Below are positions 51,831 through 63,084 of a stretch of 64,000 bases of DNA, one piece after another (positions within the stretch are counted from its first letter, which is position 1; each line of letters opens with the position of its first letter). The notes under the pieces were generated by a model. That model was not told where the DNA came from. It made no database searches and worked only from the letters and a program-made list of their open reading frames with translations. This DNA is from Casuarius casuarius. Taxonomy: Eukaryota > Chordata > Aves > Casuariiformes > Casuariidae. The DNA lies in NCBI GenBank assembly GCA_003342895.1, contig PTFA01000055.1, forward strand, positions 5,029,877 through 5,093,876. Reading direction: 5' to 3'. Made by a program: the position numbers and the translations under genes.

Positions 51831-54437
51831 GCATCTTTTATGGTGTGAGATGGCAAAGCACAGGTCAGGATTGGGCAAATTATTTATACTTGGGATAAGG
51901 GATGCAAGGACACCCACCCACCTTGAGTTGTTCTTGGGCCAGTGCAGAAGCATAATTGTACAGTCTACTGCCTGGATAATGTCAGTATTAGAGGTCACAG
52001 TGAGAAATAGTGTGGAAATCTCCAGTCATATGAAATGTAGCCTTAGCAGGGTTTTAAGGCTCCAAGTCAGAGCCGGATCCCTCCTTGAAGAGCTACTTAG
52101 TGCATCATGCTTCCAGGACTGGGCTTCTGGGAGGATTTACTGCGTCCATGCCAGTGCTGGACGCAGCCTGCTGCTCTGCCTGTCCGCGTGCCTCCCCAGA
52201 ACCTGGCATGCGGGTAACGGGCTCTGCAAGAGCCCGCTCAGGTCTAGCAAAGTCGGTGGGACCAGCACTGATTTTGCCACAGATGTCCTTGCACTATTGT
52301 ATCTGGTATTCCCAAGTCAAGAAACGTGGCCAGGAATGCCCCATTTGGGCTGCACAGTGTTTGGGTCGGTTCAGATGAGGCCTGTTAGCTATGGCCCCCT
52401 TAGCACTGAAGCAGCAACAACGTTTATCTGCCCAAATTAGCCTGGAATTTAGAAGCTATGTTCCAATTGCCTCATGTCTGAACTAGTAAACGCTGCCGGA
52501 CCGAGCTCATTCTGCAGCATGGCAATTCGGATATTTCTGTACCTGCTACATTTTTAATACACCACCTGGCTGTTCTGCTAATGCATAACTGAAAACTGGG
52601 TCTCTCAATAACACTGAAGCCCAGTTAAAAACACTTCGCTGGGTCTAACTTGTCCCGCAGCTGGCCTTCACCGTCAGAAGTGCAAAGGAAACTGGGGTCT
52701 AGATGACATGAAGACTTGCTGAAGATAAGACATTTTAGTGTTTTTCCTTTGTAGTTCACCTAATTATATTTGGGCTTGTCTTATTTTTAGAAAGTGTACT
52801 GAAACTTAAAAATTGAAACTGAAACGCAAAAATCCCTGTTATGGCTGTTTTGGTATGCATGACCTGGGAGGTATGTGCGGAGCAGCCACGATTCGGCTCC
52901 TACAGTGGGAGGCTCTCGCTGGAGCAACACAAGCCCAATGGATTGGATGAGCAGTGAAATAAACGGGAAGCTGCTGCGTGCCCTCTCATGCTGGCTCTGG
53001 GTGGAGGAGCTCTGCCTGTACTTATCACTTACCTAGGGGCAGGCCGGGTATTTTACCCAGCACTTCTGCCCTCCAGGCAGGCAGGTGCTGGGCATTGCAC
53101 GCTCCTGCTAGGCAGCGTCGCAGGGTTGATACGTTACCGCGCCACGCGATGCACGCTCAGTGCCGTGGCAGAGGCAACGGGCACCGGCTCAGGCACTGCA
53201 GACCAAAATACTGCCCTTCTTGTCACTCTCTTTGGCTCCAGATTCATCTTGGCTCTCAGTGCTGTTCTTAGGGATAAGTATGCTTTGTTCATCTTTGTGT
53301 CTTACTTCACAGCAATGGCTGTTGTTACTCTTTTAGTAAAGTATCCTAGCTAACACTGTAAGATTCTTGTCTATTTGATGATACTTCTTGCTTTATATCA
53401 CATAAAACTGACAAGCAAAAATCAGGAGTGTGCACTAACTTGAGAGCTATTAAATGTTGGAGCACTGATCATATCCATCCAAAATACCTGAAGTAACAAG
53501 GCAAATTCTTCTGTTGGTTAAATAGGTATAATTTGGAGCAGTTGATAAATTACAGACAGCGTATTTCAGTGAGAGCTGACACATGCATTATGCCTGTTGC
53601 TGTAGTTAACCAAATTTGCCGAAAGCTCGGCAATGTGTGCATAGTGATGCTGTGCATAAGCAGACCACGATCCCTCTCTACCAGGAGGGTCTTACTTGGG
53701 AAAGCTTCCTGTCTGGGGTATTGTCGACGGGAAGGAGAAGAGCAGTACAGATGGGATGATGGCAATTTTTAATGGTAATGCACAGGGGGAGGAGGAATAA
53801 TCTTCTATTCAGTATAATTAGTTTGAAAGGATGATCGTACATCCTGACAATGCAATAATGCTTTCTGCCCCTATAACTGATGAATGGAAAGACAGAGCTA
53901 ATAACTGTGTTTGGAATGGGATGTCCCTGAATGCACAGTAGCAATTACACCTCCGAGTTTGCTGCTTTTGATGTTCAGGAAGGAGGAAAGGGGATGGATC
54001 GGTTCCTTACACTAGCACCTTTTACCAGAGCTCTGCAGCTGATTGTGGGCAATGGCATTAACCCCCTGAATTGCTTACCTGTTATACTATACATTTCCTT
54101 ACAGTACTGTTGTGGTGCCTCTGTACTAAAATAAAGGCTGTTAACAGAACCCAAGGTCTGCTAATTAACAAAGAAAAATGTCCCACTAATATGTGAGAAA
54201 CAGCAATGTAGAGACCTATACATACACCCTTCTAACTCATATTTTGTTTCATAAAATAGTAATTTTTTGATATGCAGGGAGGGGATGTGATGGTAAATTG
54301 TCTCATGAAGATTTCAAAGGCAGGAATTTGGGATGACTCTGTTATTTATGAGTAACAAAAAACTGTTTTACTGAGACTACTTTTTGAAACAGGCTACTTC
54401 GATGCAGAATATATGTACTCTGTACTTTTTGGCATAT

Positions 54438-54757
54438 TTAAACATTGCTGTCAGCTTTATGCTTTTGAAAGTCAGGTATATTAGTTGCTATAACTTCAAC
54501 TATACAAAATGTAGAGGAAAACATTTTTATTTTAAAGCTTCTGCAAGTGACTTTTAATTTCCTTTCTCTCTGTATCAATGCAGTGACTTCAAGGATTGAT
54601 ATCTCAGGGTCATCTTGTGGTACAATGAAGTTCTGTGCGTTCCACGTGAAACCCCAACCAGGCTGCGGTTCTTCGAGTCCAAACAGATTGTGGGGCACTC
54701 CGTTTTGAAGCCGTCTCTCTTCCCAGATGAAAGTGCATAAGTTCCACGTAGAGTGTA
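54438..54757 (-). CDS. Unrecognised - strand gene, putative last coding exon
   Basis: I do not recognise this protein. If the exon begins after the AG at 54758-54759 it continues the frame of the exon at 55072-55304: a G left over there plus TA makes valine, followed by HSTWNLCTFIWEERRLQ. It stays open for 106 codons to the TAA at 54440-54438. The composition is typical of coding DNA, with Trp, Glu, Arg, Pro and Asp well mixed, and a distinctive GWGFTWNAQNF segment in the middle. The weak points are a poor pyrimidine tract before the acceptor and an AATAAA on this strand at 54531-54526 inside the frame, so the last 30 or so codons may not be used. The position implies that the gene converges on IPO11. 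Confidence 0.45.
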
Positions 54758-55071
54758 CTAAATGCAACTTAATTTCCTAATTTTAAAGCTGCCCTCCCTC
54801 CATCCCCCGTTGTCTGCAGTAGATCCCTAGTCATTATTTTAGCTCGCTGTGGACCCTGGAACTTTAATCAGAATAAGTCTTGACATTTATATACAAAGCT
54901 TATGGTTGTTCTTGATGGCAAATCTGGATATTCTTGGTATCTATATAAATCTCCCTTCTAATCTTAAATTCCTGCCATCAAAGATTTCCTTCCCCCTTGA
55001 GTTACATAGTTTCTTTTACACACTCTATGGAAAGACAAACTGTTAAAGCAATATACCAGTTACTGGCTTAC

Positions 55072-55304
55072 CTTCTGTAGTAACTGTAGTGGTATGAGAT
55101 GGTTTAGCACGCAATGAAAACGCGGCTCTAAGTTTTTCAAAGAAAGGTTTCAGGAATTCATTTACTGGAGTGTTTGCAAATGTCAGTCCTCTGAACATTA
55201 ATGAGGCAATGAGTAGGATGAGAACAAGGTTCCTGATAACTCTGGTGATATGTTTGAAGTAAATACGAGGGCTGTGGATGGGTAAGAGTAACAGATCTGT
55301 TTCT
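55072..55304 (-). CDS. Unrecognised - strand gene, putative transmembrane exon
   Basis: The strongest exon of an unrecognised gene. It has an acceptor TTTTCCCCAG immediately before 55304 and a consensus-like donor GAAG|GTAAGC at 55071. Between them 77 codons are open, bordered by one base of a split codon at each end. The product starts ETDLLLLPIHSPRIYF, has a hydrophobic segment NLVLILLIASLMF (about residues 25-37 of the exon) flanked by basic residues (KHITRVIR upstream), and goes on with FLKPFFEKLRAAFSLR and a threonine-rich end. This suggests a single-pass membrane protein with a basic side facing the cytosol. The exon lacks an early ATG, so a start-codon-based search would not report it. 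Confidence 0.5.
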
Positions 55305-55535
55305 CTGGGGAAAATATTTTTGTCAGAAAAAGCAACAGGCAGTGCGAACTAAGATTTTTTCCAGCTGTCTTCATGGGCTTTCTGAGAAGTCTTCTAAAAA
55401 GCAATAACATGAAAATAGGAAATAGTATCCAATGGGGTATGATGTGCATTTTTGAAGCTTTGCAATGTTCAGGAGGGATCTACTTTGTGCAGCGTTGTTG
55501 ATAAAGGCTAGATGTCTTAAGTCCACTGCTGTCAC

Positions 55536-55755
55536 AGATCAAAGAGATGGAGTTTATTAGGCAAAACATTATAAAAGAGGGTGTTAGGCTTTTTTATTCT
55601 TTTCTGTGCCCTTAGGGATTCATAATGGCTTGGGGAGAGGAGAAAGTTGTCACCATGAAGACTGAATGAATTGCTTTGCATTTTCAGGAAGTCGTTACTC
55701 AGAAACCAGGGACAATGTGCGTATTGGTACAGCCTTAAACCACTATGTGGCATGT
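55536..55755 (-). CDS. Unrecognised - strand gene, putative internal exon
   Basis: An acceptor ACTGTTTTCAG ends at 55756. The exon then reads two bases, 72 open codons (MPHSGLRLYQYAHCPWFL to YNVLPNKLHLFD) and CT. With the A that opens the exon at 55304 this makes leucine, so the frame runs on into ETDLLLL. Its donor, CT|GTGACA at 55535, is weak; in the unspliced sequence the frame stops one codon later (TGA). The residues are mixed and hydrophilic with aromatic side chains, unlike a chance reading of AT-rich DNA. No family is recognised. The acceptor requires that the preceding exon end with one leftover base. Confidence 0.4.
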
Positions 55756-56258
55756 CTGAAAACAGTTTTACTTTGCACAATATTTTTTCCATCATAAGCT
55801 TAACTATACACAATATTCAACCAAGAACTGTTTTATTTTAACTGTTTTTTGGCTATGGCCATGGGACCACATCTGTTCAGCCTTCTGAAATATATAAATA
55901 GTTTTACTATATATGCCAAAGCTGAAAAATTATGTAATTCTTAACACAGACACAGGAGTGAGATGAGTCTTGCCTAATTATAGATATCTGCAGAGTAGAT
56001 GTGTAACAACTGAGTTGATCCCCTTAGGTCCCTGGAAAGAGATGGTCTGAAATGAGTCAGGTGAATCACGTTCAGAAGCAGTAGTTTCTCTGCATTATCT
56101 GTACAGCAGTGTAGATGCCAATATCTGTTGGCCCCATGAGGGAACAGAATTTTATATTTAGTGAACATGAACTAATTGTTTGCATGTTGTAAAACTTGCA
56201 ATCAGCTGAACTCGCCTTCTTTGTGGTTTGCCATTGGTGATGTCTCCTCTGAAGCTGT

Positions 56259-56470
56259 TTAAACTGTCCTCTCAGGTTTCCCTATGGCTGGTGAACTCTC
56301 TGAAGTGACGGATCGATTGAGGCAGGCTATTTCATCTTTTTCTTTTCTGTTTCCTTTGCCTCGAATCACCTTCTCTGCAAGGCTTTTTGTTGCGAAAAGG
56401 AGAGAGATATTTTCTTTACAGATGGAGGGCTGATAACATGGAGGGGGCACACTAGGAGAGTTTTCATCTT
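56259..56470 (-). CDS. Unrecognised - strand gene, possible upstream exon
   Basis: From a possible acceptor (CACTGAAG, AG at 56472-56471) the strand is open as EDENSPSVPPPCYQPSIC, then KENISLLFATKSLAEKV, to a TAA at 56261-56259, about 70 codons. A donor ATCT|GTAAAG after QPSI would leave one base and join in phase to the exon at 55755. A donor GAGAAG|GTGATT further on would not. The protein-like composition (acidic, Pro-rich, then Lys/Glu-rich) supports coding, but the acceptor tract is only fair and the 3' limit is undecided, so the interval is the open frame rather than an exact exon. Confidence 0.28.
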
Positions 56471-56942
56471 CTTCAGTGATTAAAAAACCAGCTGGTCCTC
56501 AGAAATAGTAACTGATTTTCTTGATAGGCTTTTAGAAAGAATATGATAGCTTTACAGAGGATTGTGTAATTATGACAAAGAACAAAGCTTAATAGGAAAT
56601 GCCTATGAAGACATAAAGATCATGCAATGTTTGGTTGTAAAGGCTGCAGTTTAAGAGTGAGCTTGTCAACAAAGTCAAGAATGAAGTAAAGTGTCCTTTT
56701 TGAAACAAAAATCCAAATTAGCTGTCAATTGAAATATTCTGCATGAGATAGCAAAGGTTGTCACCAGTTATTTATTTGGGTCAGTGTTTTAATATAAGTC
56801 TTAAGAAAGGATAAACAGGAGAATTTTTGAGGGTTTGGAGGTTTAGTTCTTGTGCTCCTCTAGAACTAGCTGATGGGCTCATCCGTNTCAACAGCCAATC
56901 CTTTAAAAATAAGAAAAGCAGTAAACACTTCAGGCTTCTTAC

Positions 56943-57010
56943 CATTTTCAGTTATTCTATAATAATTGGAGTGTGTGTGAGTATGCATATGTTGAGTGGG
57001 AGGTTCATAG
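56943..57010 (-). CDS. Possible small exon of the same - strand gene
   Basis: A strong donor AATG|GTAAGA (GT at 56942-56941) ends a 68-nt segment with one base, 22 open codons (YEPPTQHMHTHTHSNYY...) and a final G. That G would join in phase to the segment starting at 56470. The acceptor (AATTCAG) has no pyrimidine tract, and the His-Thr repeat comes from a CACA-rich stretch, so this may be chance. Confidence 0.15.
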
Positions 57011-58149
57011 CTGAATTACTTATTATGCACCCTTCTAATTTTAGAGTATTGCAGTGATTTGCTGGATATATTTCTGCAGATGTCTAAACCAGAGTTGGTG
57101 CCTTCATCTTATGCTGATGTTTTTACGTTATGCAGGTTAGAACAGGAGGCAGAGAGTCTTCAGAAAATGGATCTTGATCTCAGTTTTGGTTATTGGACGT
57201 CAGGAGAGTCCTATTCTTTGTTTGCAATGTCTCATGAATGGCAATAGTGCTTGCATAGGCTATATCATGTTTGAGGTTAGTTAGTGCTGATGAAGTTACT
57301 TGAAAGGATCAGAAAAACGTCAATTTGACAAAAATATTTCATTTGAGGGATTGCTAAATTTCAGAAGCTAATATAAGGTCTGATGGAACTTTTTTTTTGA
57401 CATGCTGAGCAAGCATTCAGATGGGCTGGAAAGGGTGTTAAAATGAAAATTAAAAAGAAAGAAATCAAGTGTTCTTCTTGTGTGCAGCTAACGTAGTATA
57501 GGAAAATGCAGAAACAGTGTTGTCTGAGTCAAGACAGAAAGAAGAATTCTCAGAGCAAATTTGGGTGAGATTTCCATCCCATCTTGCAAGCCAGGGTGGG
57601 TCTGATGAATTTTAATTAAGCATCCAAGCTTTGGGATGTTTATCTGATTGCATTCCCTAAACCATTGAAAGCTCACTACATAAAATACTGTGCTTTTCTG
57701 AAACATGAAAACTAAGTGAAGAACTTTTCTGTTTCTTTGACAGACCAGTTTAGGTCAGCAGGACTGAGGGTTTAGAACCAAAACTATTTAGGGGAGCGAC
57801 AAAGGAGGCACAAGTGCATTCTCTCAGACCTTGTCGTCTTAGAATGCTTTCTCTTACCAACAGACACTTTGGAGCTTTTAAAGCTGCAAGAAACTGGCTT
57901 GAATTGATATTATGCTCCTTAGAGCCAGAGCAAGAAACACTTCAGCTGATTGCTGGAAGTATTTTTGTTGTCACTTTTAAAAATAATATTCTATAAATCA
58001 AACGTATAAAAATTGTTAGCGATCCAATGCTTTTCCAGTTTCTGGGTTTATTTGATGTCAGAACACCCCGTGAGAGGGATTTTAGAAACAAGAATTGTAC
58101 AGGCTAGGGGGGAATTTTGTATGTAAAGATTCACAACTGTATTGATTTG

Positions 58150-58970
58150 GGCTGAGATATGGTCACGCTTTGGCAAATCTCTTCTGGTTCGCAGCTGGCA
58201 GCGAACTGGTAGAAGTGGGACTGCCAAGCTAAATCTAGACGTTGCAGAAACTAGCACTGCAGACGGTTGCACCTCCTTACGAACACTTGGACGTGGTTAT
58301 GCCAGAGAGGGAGGCGAGCGAGAGGGAGCTGTGCACGGAGGCCGGCGGTCAAGGCTGCGAGGATGCGAACACGCTCTGCCGGGAAGCGGGCTGGGAAGCA
58401 CGGAAAGAGCCAGGCTGGTCTTGCCCTACTGTTGTGCCTCCATATTGTCAGCCTAGTCCAGCTGAAAGCTGGCTTAGTTTGTGATTTGGGGGTTTTAGCC
58501 TAGCTTTGCTCTTGCAGCCATGCTGGTGGGTACAAGGGAGGGGTGGGAAGACTCCAGCTGGCGTCTTGGCCCCCCAAGCGCGTGACAGGCGACTTTGGAT
58601 GTGCCCTCTAAGTCCTTCTCTCCAAGGTGAGGCTTATGACCACAGTCCCAAAGCTCGGGAGACTTTCCCGCTTCGGCTGTCTGAGGTAGCTGATGTCCCA
58701 GACTGCCTGCTCTCCCCGCGGGGGCCCCGGCAAGCATCAGGGCAGGCAGCGCCTCTGCTGCCGAAACCGGGCCTGGGAGGCAGCGCTCGGCCGGAGCTGC
58801 CGACGAGGCTTGCGCAGCAGCTCTGCTCAGCCGGTCGTCCTCTGGCCTGGTCCACCACCTTGCTGGCTGGCCCACGTCTGGCTCGTGGTGCCTCTTCCCC
58901 TTCGGGCGTGAGACCGCTGGGGCAAAGGGGGATCTCTGATCTAATCCTCAGCCCATTTTCTCCAGTATAA
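58150..58970. promoter_or_regulatory. CpG-rich block, possible promoter
   Basis: GC-rich sequence with frequent CpG, especially 58190-58410 and 58560-58920, between AT-rich flanks. It lies 2.4 kb upstream, on the - strand, of the unrecognised exon chain ending at 54438, so it could be that gene's promoter CpG island. Open frames on both strands here (up to 154 codons at 58506-58970) overlap one another and resemble no known protein. Confidence 0.4.
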
Positions 58971-61289
58971 CTGAACTGGCAGGATGTGTTTGGAGTGAAG
59001 GAAGTGCATTGCTTTTTTATAGAGTCTTGGTAACTTAAATTTTGCTCAATTTTTTTTCTTTCCTTCTTTTCCCCCCTCCCCAGTAGAGCCCTTCCTGACT
59101 TTTACTGTGCGTCTTTCTCATTCACACTTTACTGTTTTACTGGACAACTCGCATTGCTTAGGGAAAAAAAATTGCAGAAAAGTCATGCTTTGTCTTGCTT
59201 TACTATTATGCAGAATTTTGCTAGTGCTCTAAGGGGACTTGGGAGGCCAGTGCGCTGGGTACATATGAGGGGACTTGCTGCTTACAGTGACGGTTCCTAC
59301 TCCCTTCTGATACAGACCATGCTCTTAACTTCTCAAAGGTTATTTCCATTCTGAGGCTGAATTTGCCCCAATTCTATATCCAGGAGTCACTCTCCCTATT
59401 CTCCCCCCCCATTTTGCCCCCAAAATACAGCCTCATAATGGGAAGTCATCTGTTGCCCAGATTAGTGCTTTTTCCACACACATCCAACTTTCGACACATC
59501 TGAAGCTTATGTCTTGCTTGAAGAACTTATTTGCAAGAAAACTTAAATACTTTTCCCCCAAAAGCAACTTCGAAAATACCAAGTCACATTTCTTTATATC
59601 CTTGGCTTTGGAGAGAGCTTACCAGGAACTCTTGTTAGAGATGAGTGATTTTGGTGGTGTTAATGTGAAACTAGTAACATGTTTGTATTTAGCAGTTTGG
59701 GGGTTAATTGATCCTCTATTTCAAGTCAAGAAATGATGGCTCTTCAGAGTGTCCCCAGATACCAATTTTAATTTCTTTGCTCTCAGAATTCAACATGTGC
59801 ATTCATTAGGGACTTCAAGTATTTTGTTGACCTTTGAGAAGATTTTTTTGAAATGTGAAATTACACTGAGAACTGTGCCTCTGGTTTTATGAGGATTGAC
59901 TCGGATCAAAACTAGAAATTTCCCCCCAGGCTTTTCTTAATATTTTGATGTCTGCTTTAAGAGCCACCATTCAGTTTGGCCTTCTGTAAATTCTATATAT
60001 TTGCATTTCTCGAATAATGCATTTGTTAACTGCTTTCGTCCCCTCTATTTTGAAGGTACATTTCTCCTGCTATCTGTCTTATTTTTAGTATAAAATAAAT
60101 ACATCCCAATTAAATTATTAAAAACTTGAAAACAAGATTAAATGTGTAAACCACAAACCTGAAGAAAATAGAGAAAGATTGGAAGTATCTGAAGTAATTA
60201 GGCCTTATCTCTTTCAAAATGGCTAGTTTAAGGGACAGAATGCATCAGCATAGAAAAATTCACTTTCTGCTCTTAAAAGAACTTTCTGAATGTTTTGTTC
60301 AGCTCAGAAATGTAAACAGTAGCAATTATTTTAAAAGATGAAAAAGATACTAGACAATCACTTGTCCTTTCCCTATCCATTTTTCTGATAAACTGAGATT
60401 ATGATGTTAAGAGAGAACAGATAGTTCTCTGTAGATAAAGACATGAATAGGTTTTAGTGTTCCAAGCCATTTCTCCTCAGCGTGTTTCTGACCCTAAAGG
60501 TGAAGGAAGAAGCAGCATCAATAAAAAATCGTAAGAGTGAATCGCACAAAGTGCTGGGAAGGCTATCGAAAGGATCAGTTTGGGTTTTCAGGGGAATAGT
60601 TGGGACGAATGAATAGGGCATTATAGCTATAACCTCTGTTATTCTGAATTTCTGGCTGCTGTTGCTTTGCTAGGAGACTCTGGATCAGACATTTGGTTCA
60701 GAGGTTTAGCATTTCTTGACCCTTCATTGCTCACAAAAGCACTCTTTACCCAGGTGTCTCAGCAGGATTAGCAAGGGTAGTTTAAATGGCCAACTACAAA
60801 TATTGTAGCTAGACTCCAAATTAGTGGCGACTCTGGGCTGTGCTTGGAAAATCAATGAAATTGGAAGGCATGTCTGCAGTGACATTTGTTTGTTATTTAA
60901 CTGTGAGGATCAAATCTTAATTTTGTATGCCCACTTTCAGATATACTGATGAGTCTGCCATTTGCTTTGTAATGATCTGCACATTTTCGGTTGTTAGAAC
61001 TACATTAAAATGACTTCTACGCTTAGTTAAGCATGATTTGATCACATTTTATATCTAACTTAAGCAAGTGCTAACTGGAACGGATATATATCTGAGCATC
61101 TTGTACTGGCAATAAGTATATTTACTATGTGTAAATGCATGTTTGAGCACCTTTTTCAGTTTCCCTTGAATTTTTTACTTTTAGCCAGTGTTGCTTGTGT
61201 CATGCTTATTCCCCTTTATGGCATGTGTGACTAACATCTCTTTTCTGGCAAAGTGAGGTAGAGACGTGAGGTGTTTTTTTTTTTTTTTT

Positions 61290-61381
61290 NNNNNNNNNNN
61301 NNNNNNNNNNNNNNNNNNNNNNNNNNNNNNNNNNNNNNNNNNNNNNNNNNNNNNNNNNNNNNNNNNNNNNNNNNNNNNNNN
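61290..61381. other. Assembly gap of 92 N in a poly-T run
   Basis: The gap follows a run of 16 T (61274-61289). Open frames spanning it are artefacts. Single ambiguous bases also occur at 20149, 41559 and 56887. Confidence 0.97.
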
Positions 61382-61760
61382 TTGTTTGGTTTCATTCCCC
61401 AGTAACATGAAATATCCCTGGTCAACAGTTTTGAATCCTACCATACAGTCATCTTTTTTTTTTTTCTTCTTGGCCTATAGATCTAGAAAAAAAAATTACT
61501 GCAAGCTTCAGAAACAGAACACTGAGCAAAAAATCAAATGCTCAGCTGTGTATTATCTTTGAGTTAATAGTTGCTCCTATTTTAGCTCTGGGTTCTGCTT
61601 TCCATACGTATGTCAATACCCTGTGATCCAGCCTTCACCGCAGGGTACTTGCTGTCCTCCGCTGTATGTTTATGAAAGGGTGACATGGGGTCAGTTCAGC
61701 TGGCGTGGAGGGCCAGAACTGTTCACAGGTTCGTGACAATGATTCTGTATTGTATCATCA

Positions 61761-61917
61761 TTTTAAATTATTACATGGATAGTTCATAGCTTTAAGGGGC
61801 TAACACAGGACTTCAAGAGCAGCAGTAGCCTGGATGGAGATAGCTGTGTGACCACTCAGTGTTCCTGCCAGTCCTGTGGTTCTCCAGGTTGCCCTCAGAG
61901 CGCCCATGACCTTTGTG
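61761..61917 (+). repeat. Inverted repeat, left arm
   Basis: From TTTTAAATTATTACATGG through AAGGGGCTAACACAGG, AGAGCAGCAGTAGCC and TGGATGGAGATAGC, this arm matches the reverse complement of 62941-63084. About nine of ten bases agree over the first 98 bp. A more divergent middle follows, and a shared CCCTCAGAG and GCCCATGAC block ends the arm. It may be one copy of an unrecognised repeat family. Confidence 0.85.
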
Positions 61918-62940
61918 GGCTTTCTGAGCAATTATGAACCTGTTTCCCCAAACCATTCTAGTATGTGCTATGAGTATAAATAATGTGATATATGTCACTG
62001 AATAGCCTTTACTGACATGAGTTCATTTGCGTTAGCAGGATTGATCACAGTACGTTTGCCACTGTAAAACATGAATATGAATCAGACTTGGTGTAAGCGA
62101 ACTAAAGTGATTATTAATTAGGCTGAGTCCATATTATGATGGCCTATTAGATAGAAATATTTTAGTTTAGAAAGATTTTTTTATAGTTGTAATTATACGA
62201 TTAATATTGCTAATATGTGGAAAATTGTATAACTTGGAAAAATGTATAATGTACCTGATAGTTAATCTGTACTTTATACGTAAGCAGATATATTGGTTCT
62301 GGCAGTTCTCAGCACTATTTCAGCTCTGATGAAGAAAGTGTACTTAAAGGTTCTCTCACCATTTACCAGAACTATTGATTCCTAATATACCTGTTAGAAT
62401 TCTGGGGTTTTATTGCTGACGATTCATTATGTTTCGGTTGTATTTGTCAAGAGTCTTCTCCAAGAATTGATCCAATAGTTACTTTCACGCTCTGAGGCAG
62501 GAGCCAGTTCAGGCTTTGTTCTGTTTGGAGGGAGGAATAAAAAGGGGAGGAAACTTTAGTCAGGCTGACACATCCCTGGTTACTAACCAGCTACTTCAAG
62601 GGAGGAGGCAGCGGGAGGTGGAAGGGGTGAGACCTCGTAGTCAGAGAAGATGGTGGCTGATAGGAACAGCAGGAGAACTGTAAGAAGCTGTAAAGTGTGA
62701 AGAAGCCTCCCAGATATCTCATCTACTTAAACACTGCTAAACCATCCCCCATATCCTCAGGCCATAACCTCTCTGGAAATCCAGGCATCTTGTGTGCTGC
62801 CTCACAGCCCAGTGGACTCTGAACAACTGCAGAAGAACATCGTGTCTGCTTGACTCTACACTGAGACCACTGCTGAGCCAAGAGAGTTCGCTGGTTTGGA
62901 GATCTGTGGGAATGTTGCAGTTAATAACTCCCTAGCTACA

Positions 62941-63084
62941 CAAAATGTCATGGGCTCTCTGAGGGCAGCCCATAAACAACAGTGACCGAGTAGTCACATA
63001 GTTATCTCCATCCAGGTTACTGCTGCTCTTGAAGTCCTGTGCTAGCCCCTTATGACTATGAACCATCCATGTAATAATTTAAAA
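62941..63084 (-). repeat. Inverted repeat, right arm
   Basis: Reverse-complement partner of 61761-61917. The arms are 1,023 bp apart. Weaker similarity appears to continue inward past each arm. I see no clear target-site duplication outside the arms and no transposase between them, so a foldback element and two opposite insertions of one repeat family are both possible. Confidence 0.85.

Larger units (their letters stand above)
45301..54437. other. Intergenic, no gene seen
   Basis: Mixed composition. It contains an A-rich low-complexity stretch (46698-46740), a 29-bp tandem duplication (48225-48282), a LINE fragment (about 48450-48640), a GA-rich stretch near 48805-48827 and a 21-bp tandem duplication (51791-51830). 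Open frames at 51817-52440 (+, 207 codons) and 52988-53353 (+, 121 codons) do not resemble known proteins. An ATTAAA on the - strand at 53768-53773 could serve the gene upstream of it on that strand. Confidence 0.55.

Noticed and set aside
51817..52440. 207-codon + strand open frame
   Set aside because: No recognisable domain or start context, it overlaps other open frames, and it falls partly in GC-rich DNA where stop codons are rare.
52988..53353. 121-codon + strand open frame with hydrophobic stretches
   Set aside because: An overlapping frame of similar length exists, the composition follows local GC content, and there is no family resemblance or splice context.
55198..55449. 83-codon - strand open frame overlapping the putative transmembrane exon in another frame
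   Set aside because: The alternative frame at 55072-55304 has precise splice borders and phase agreement with both neighbours. This one does not.
55974..56168. 65-codon - strand open frame considered as an exon between 56259 and 55755
   Set aside because: Acceptor-like sites exist, but no usable donor in the required phase was found, and the frame ends in TAG.
58495..58970. 126-codon (-) and 154-codon (+) open frames in the CpG-rich block
   Set aside because: They overlap on opposite strands and are explained by high GC. Neither resembles a protein family.
61181..61562. Open frames across the N gap
   Set aside because: They exist only because unknown bases were read as codons.
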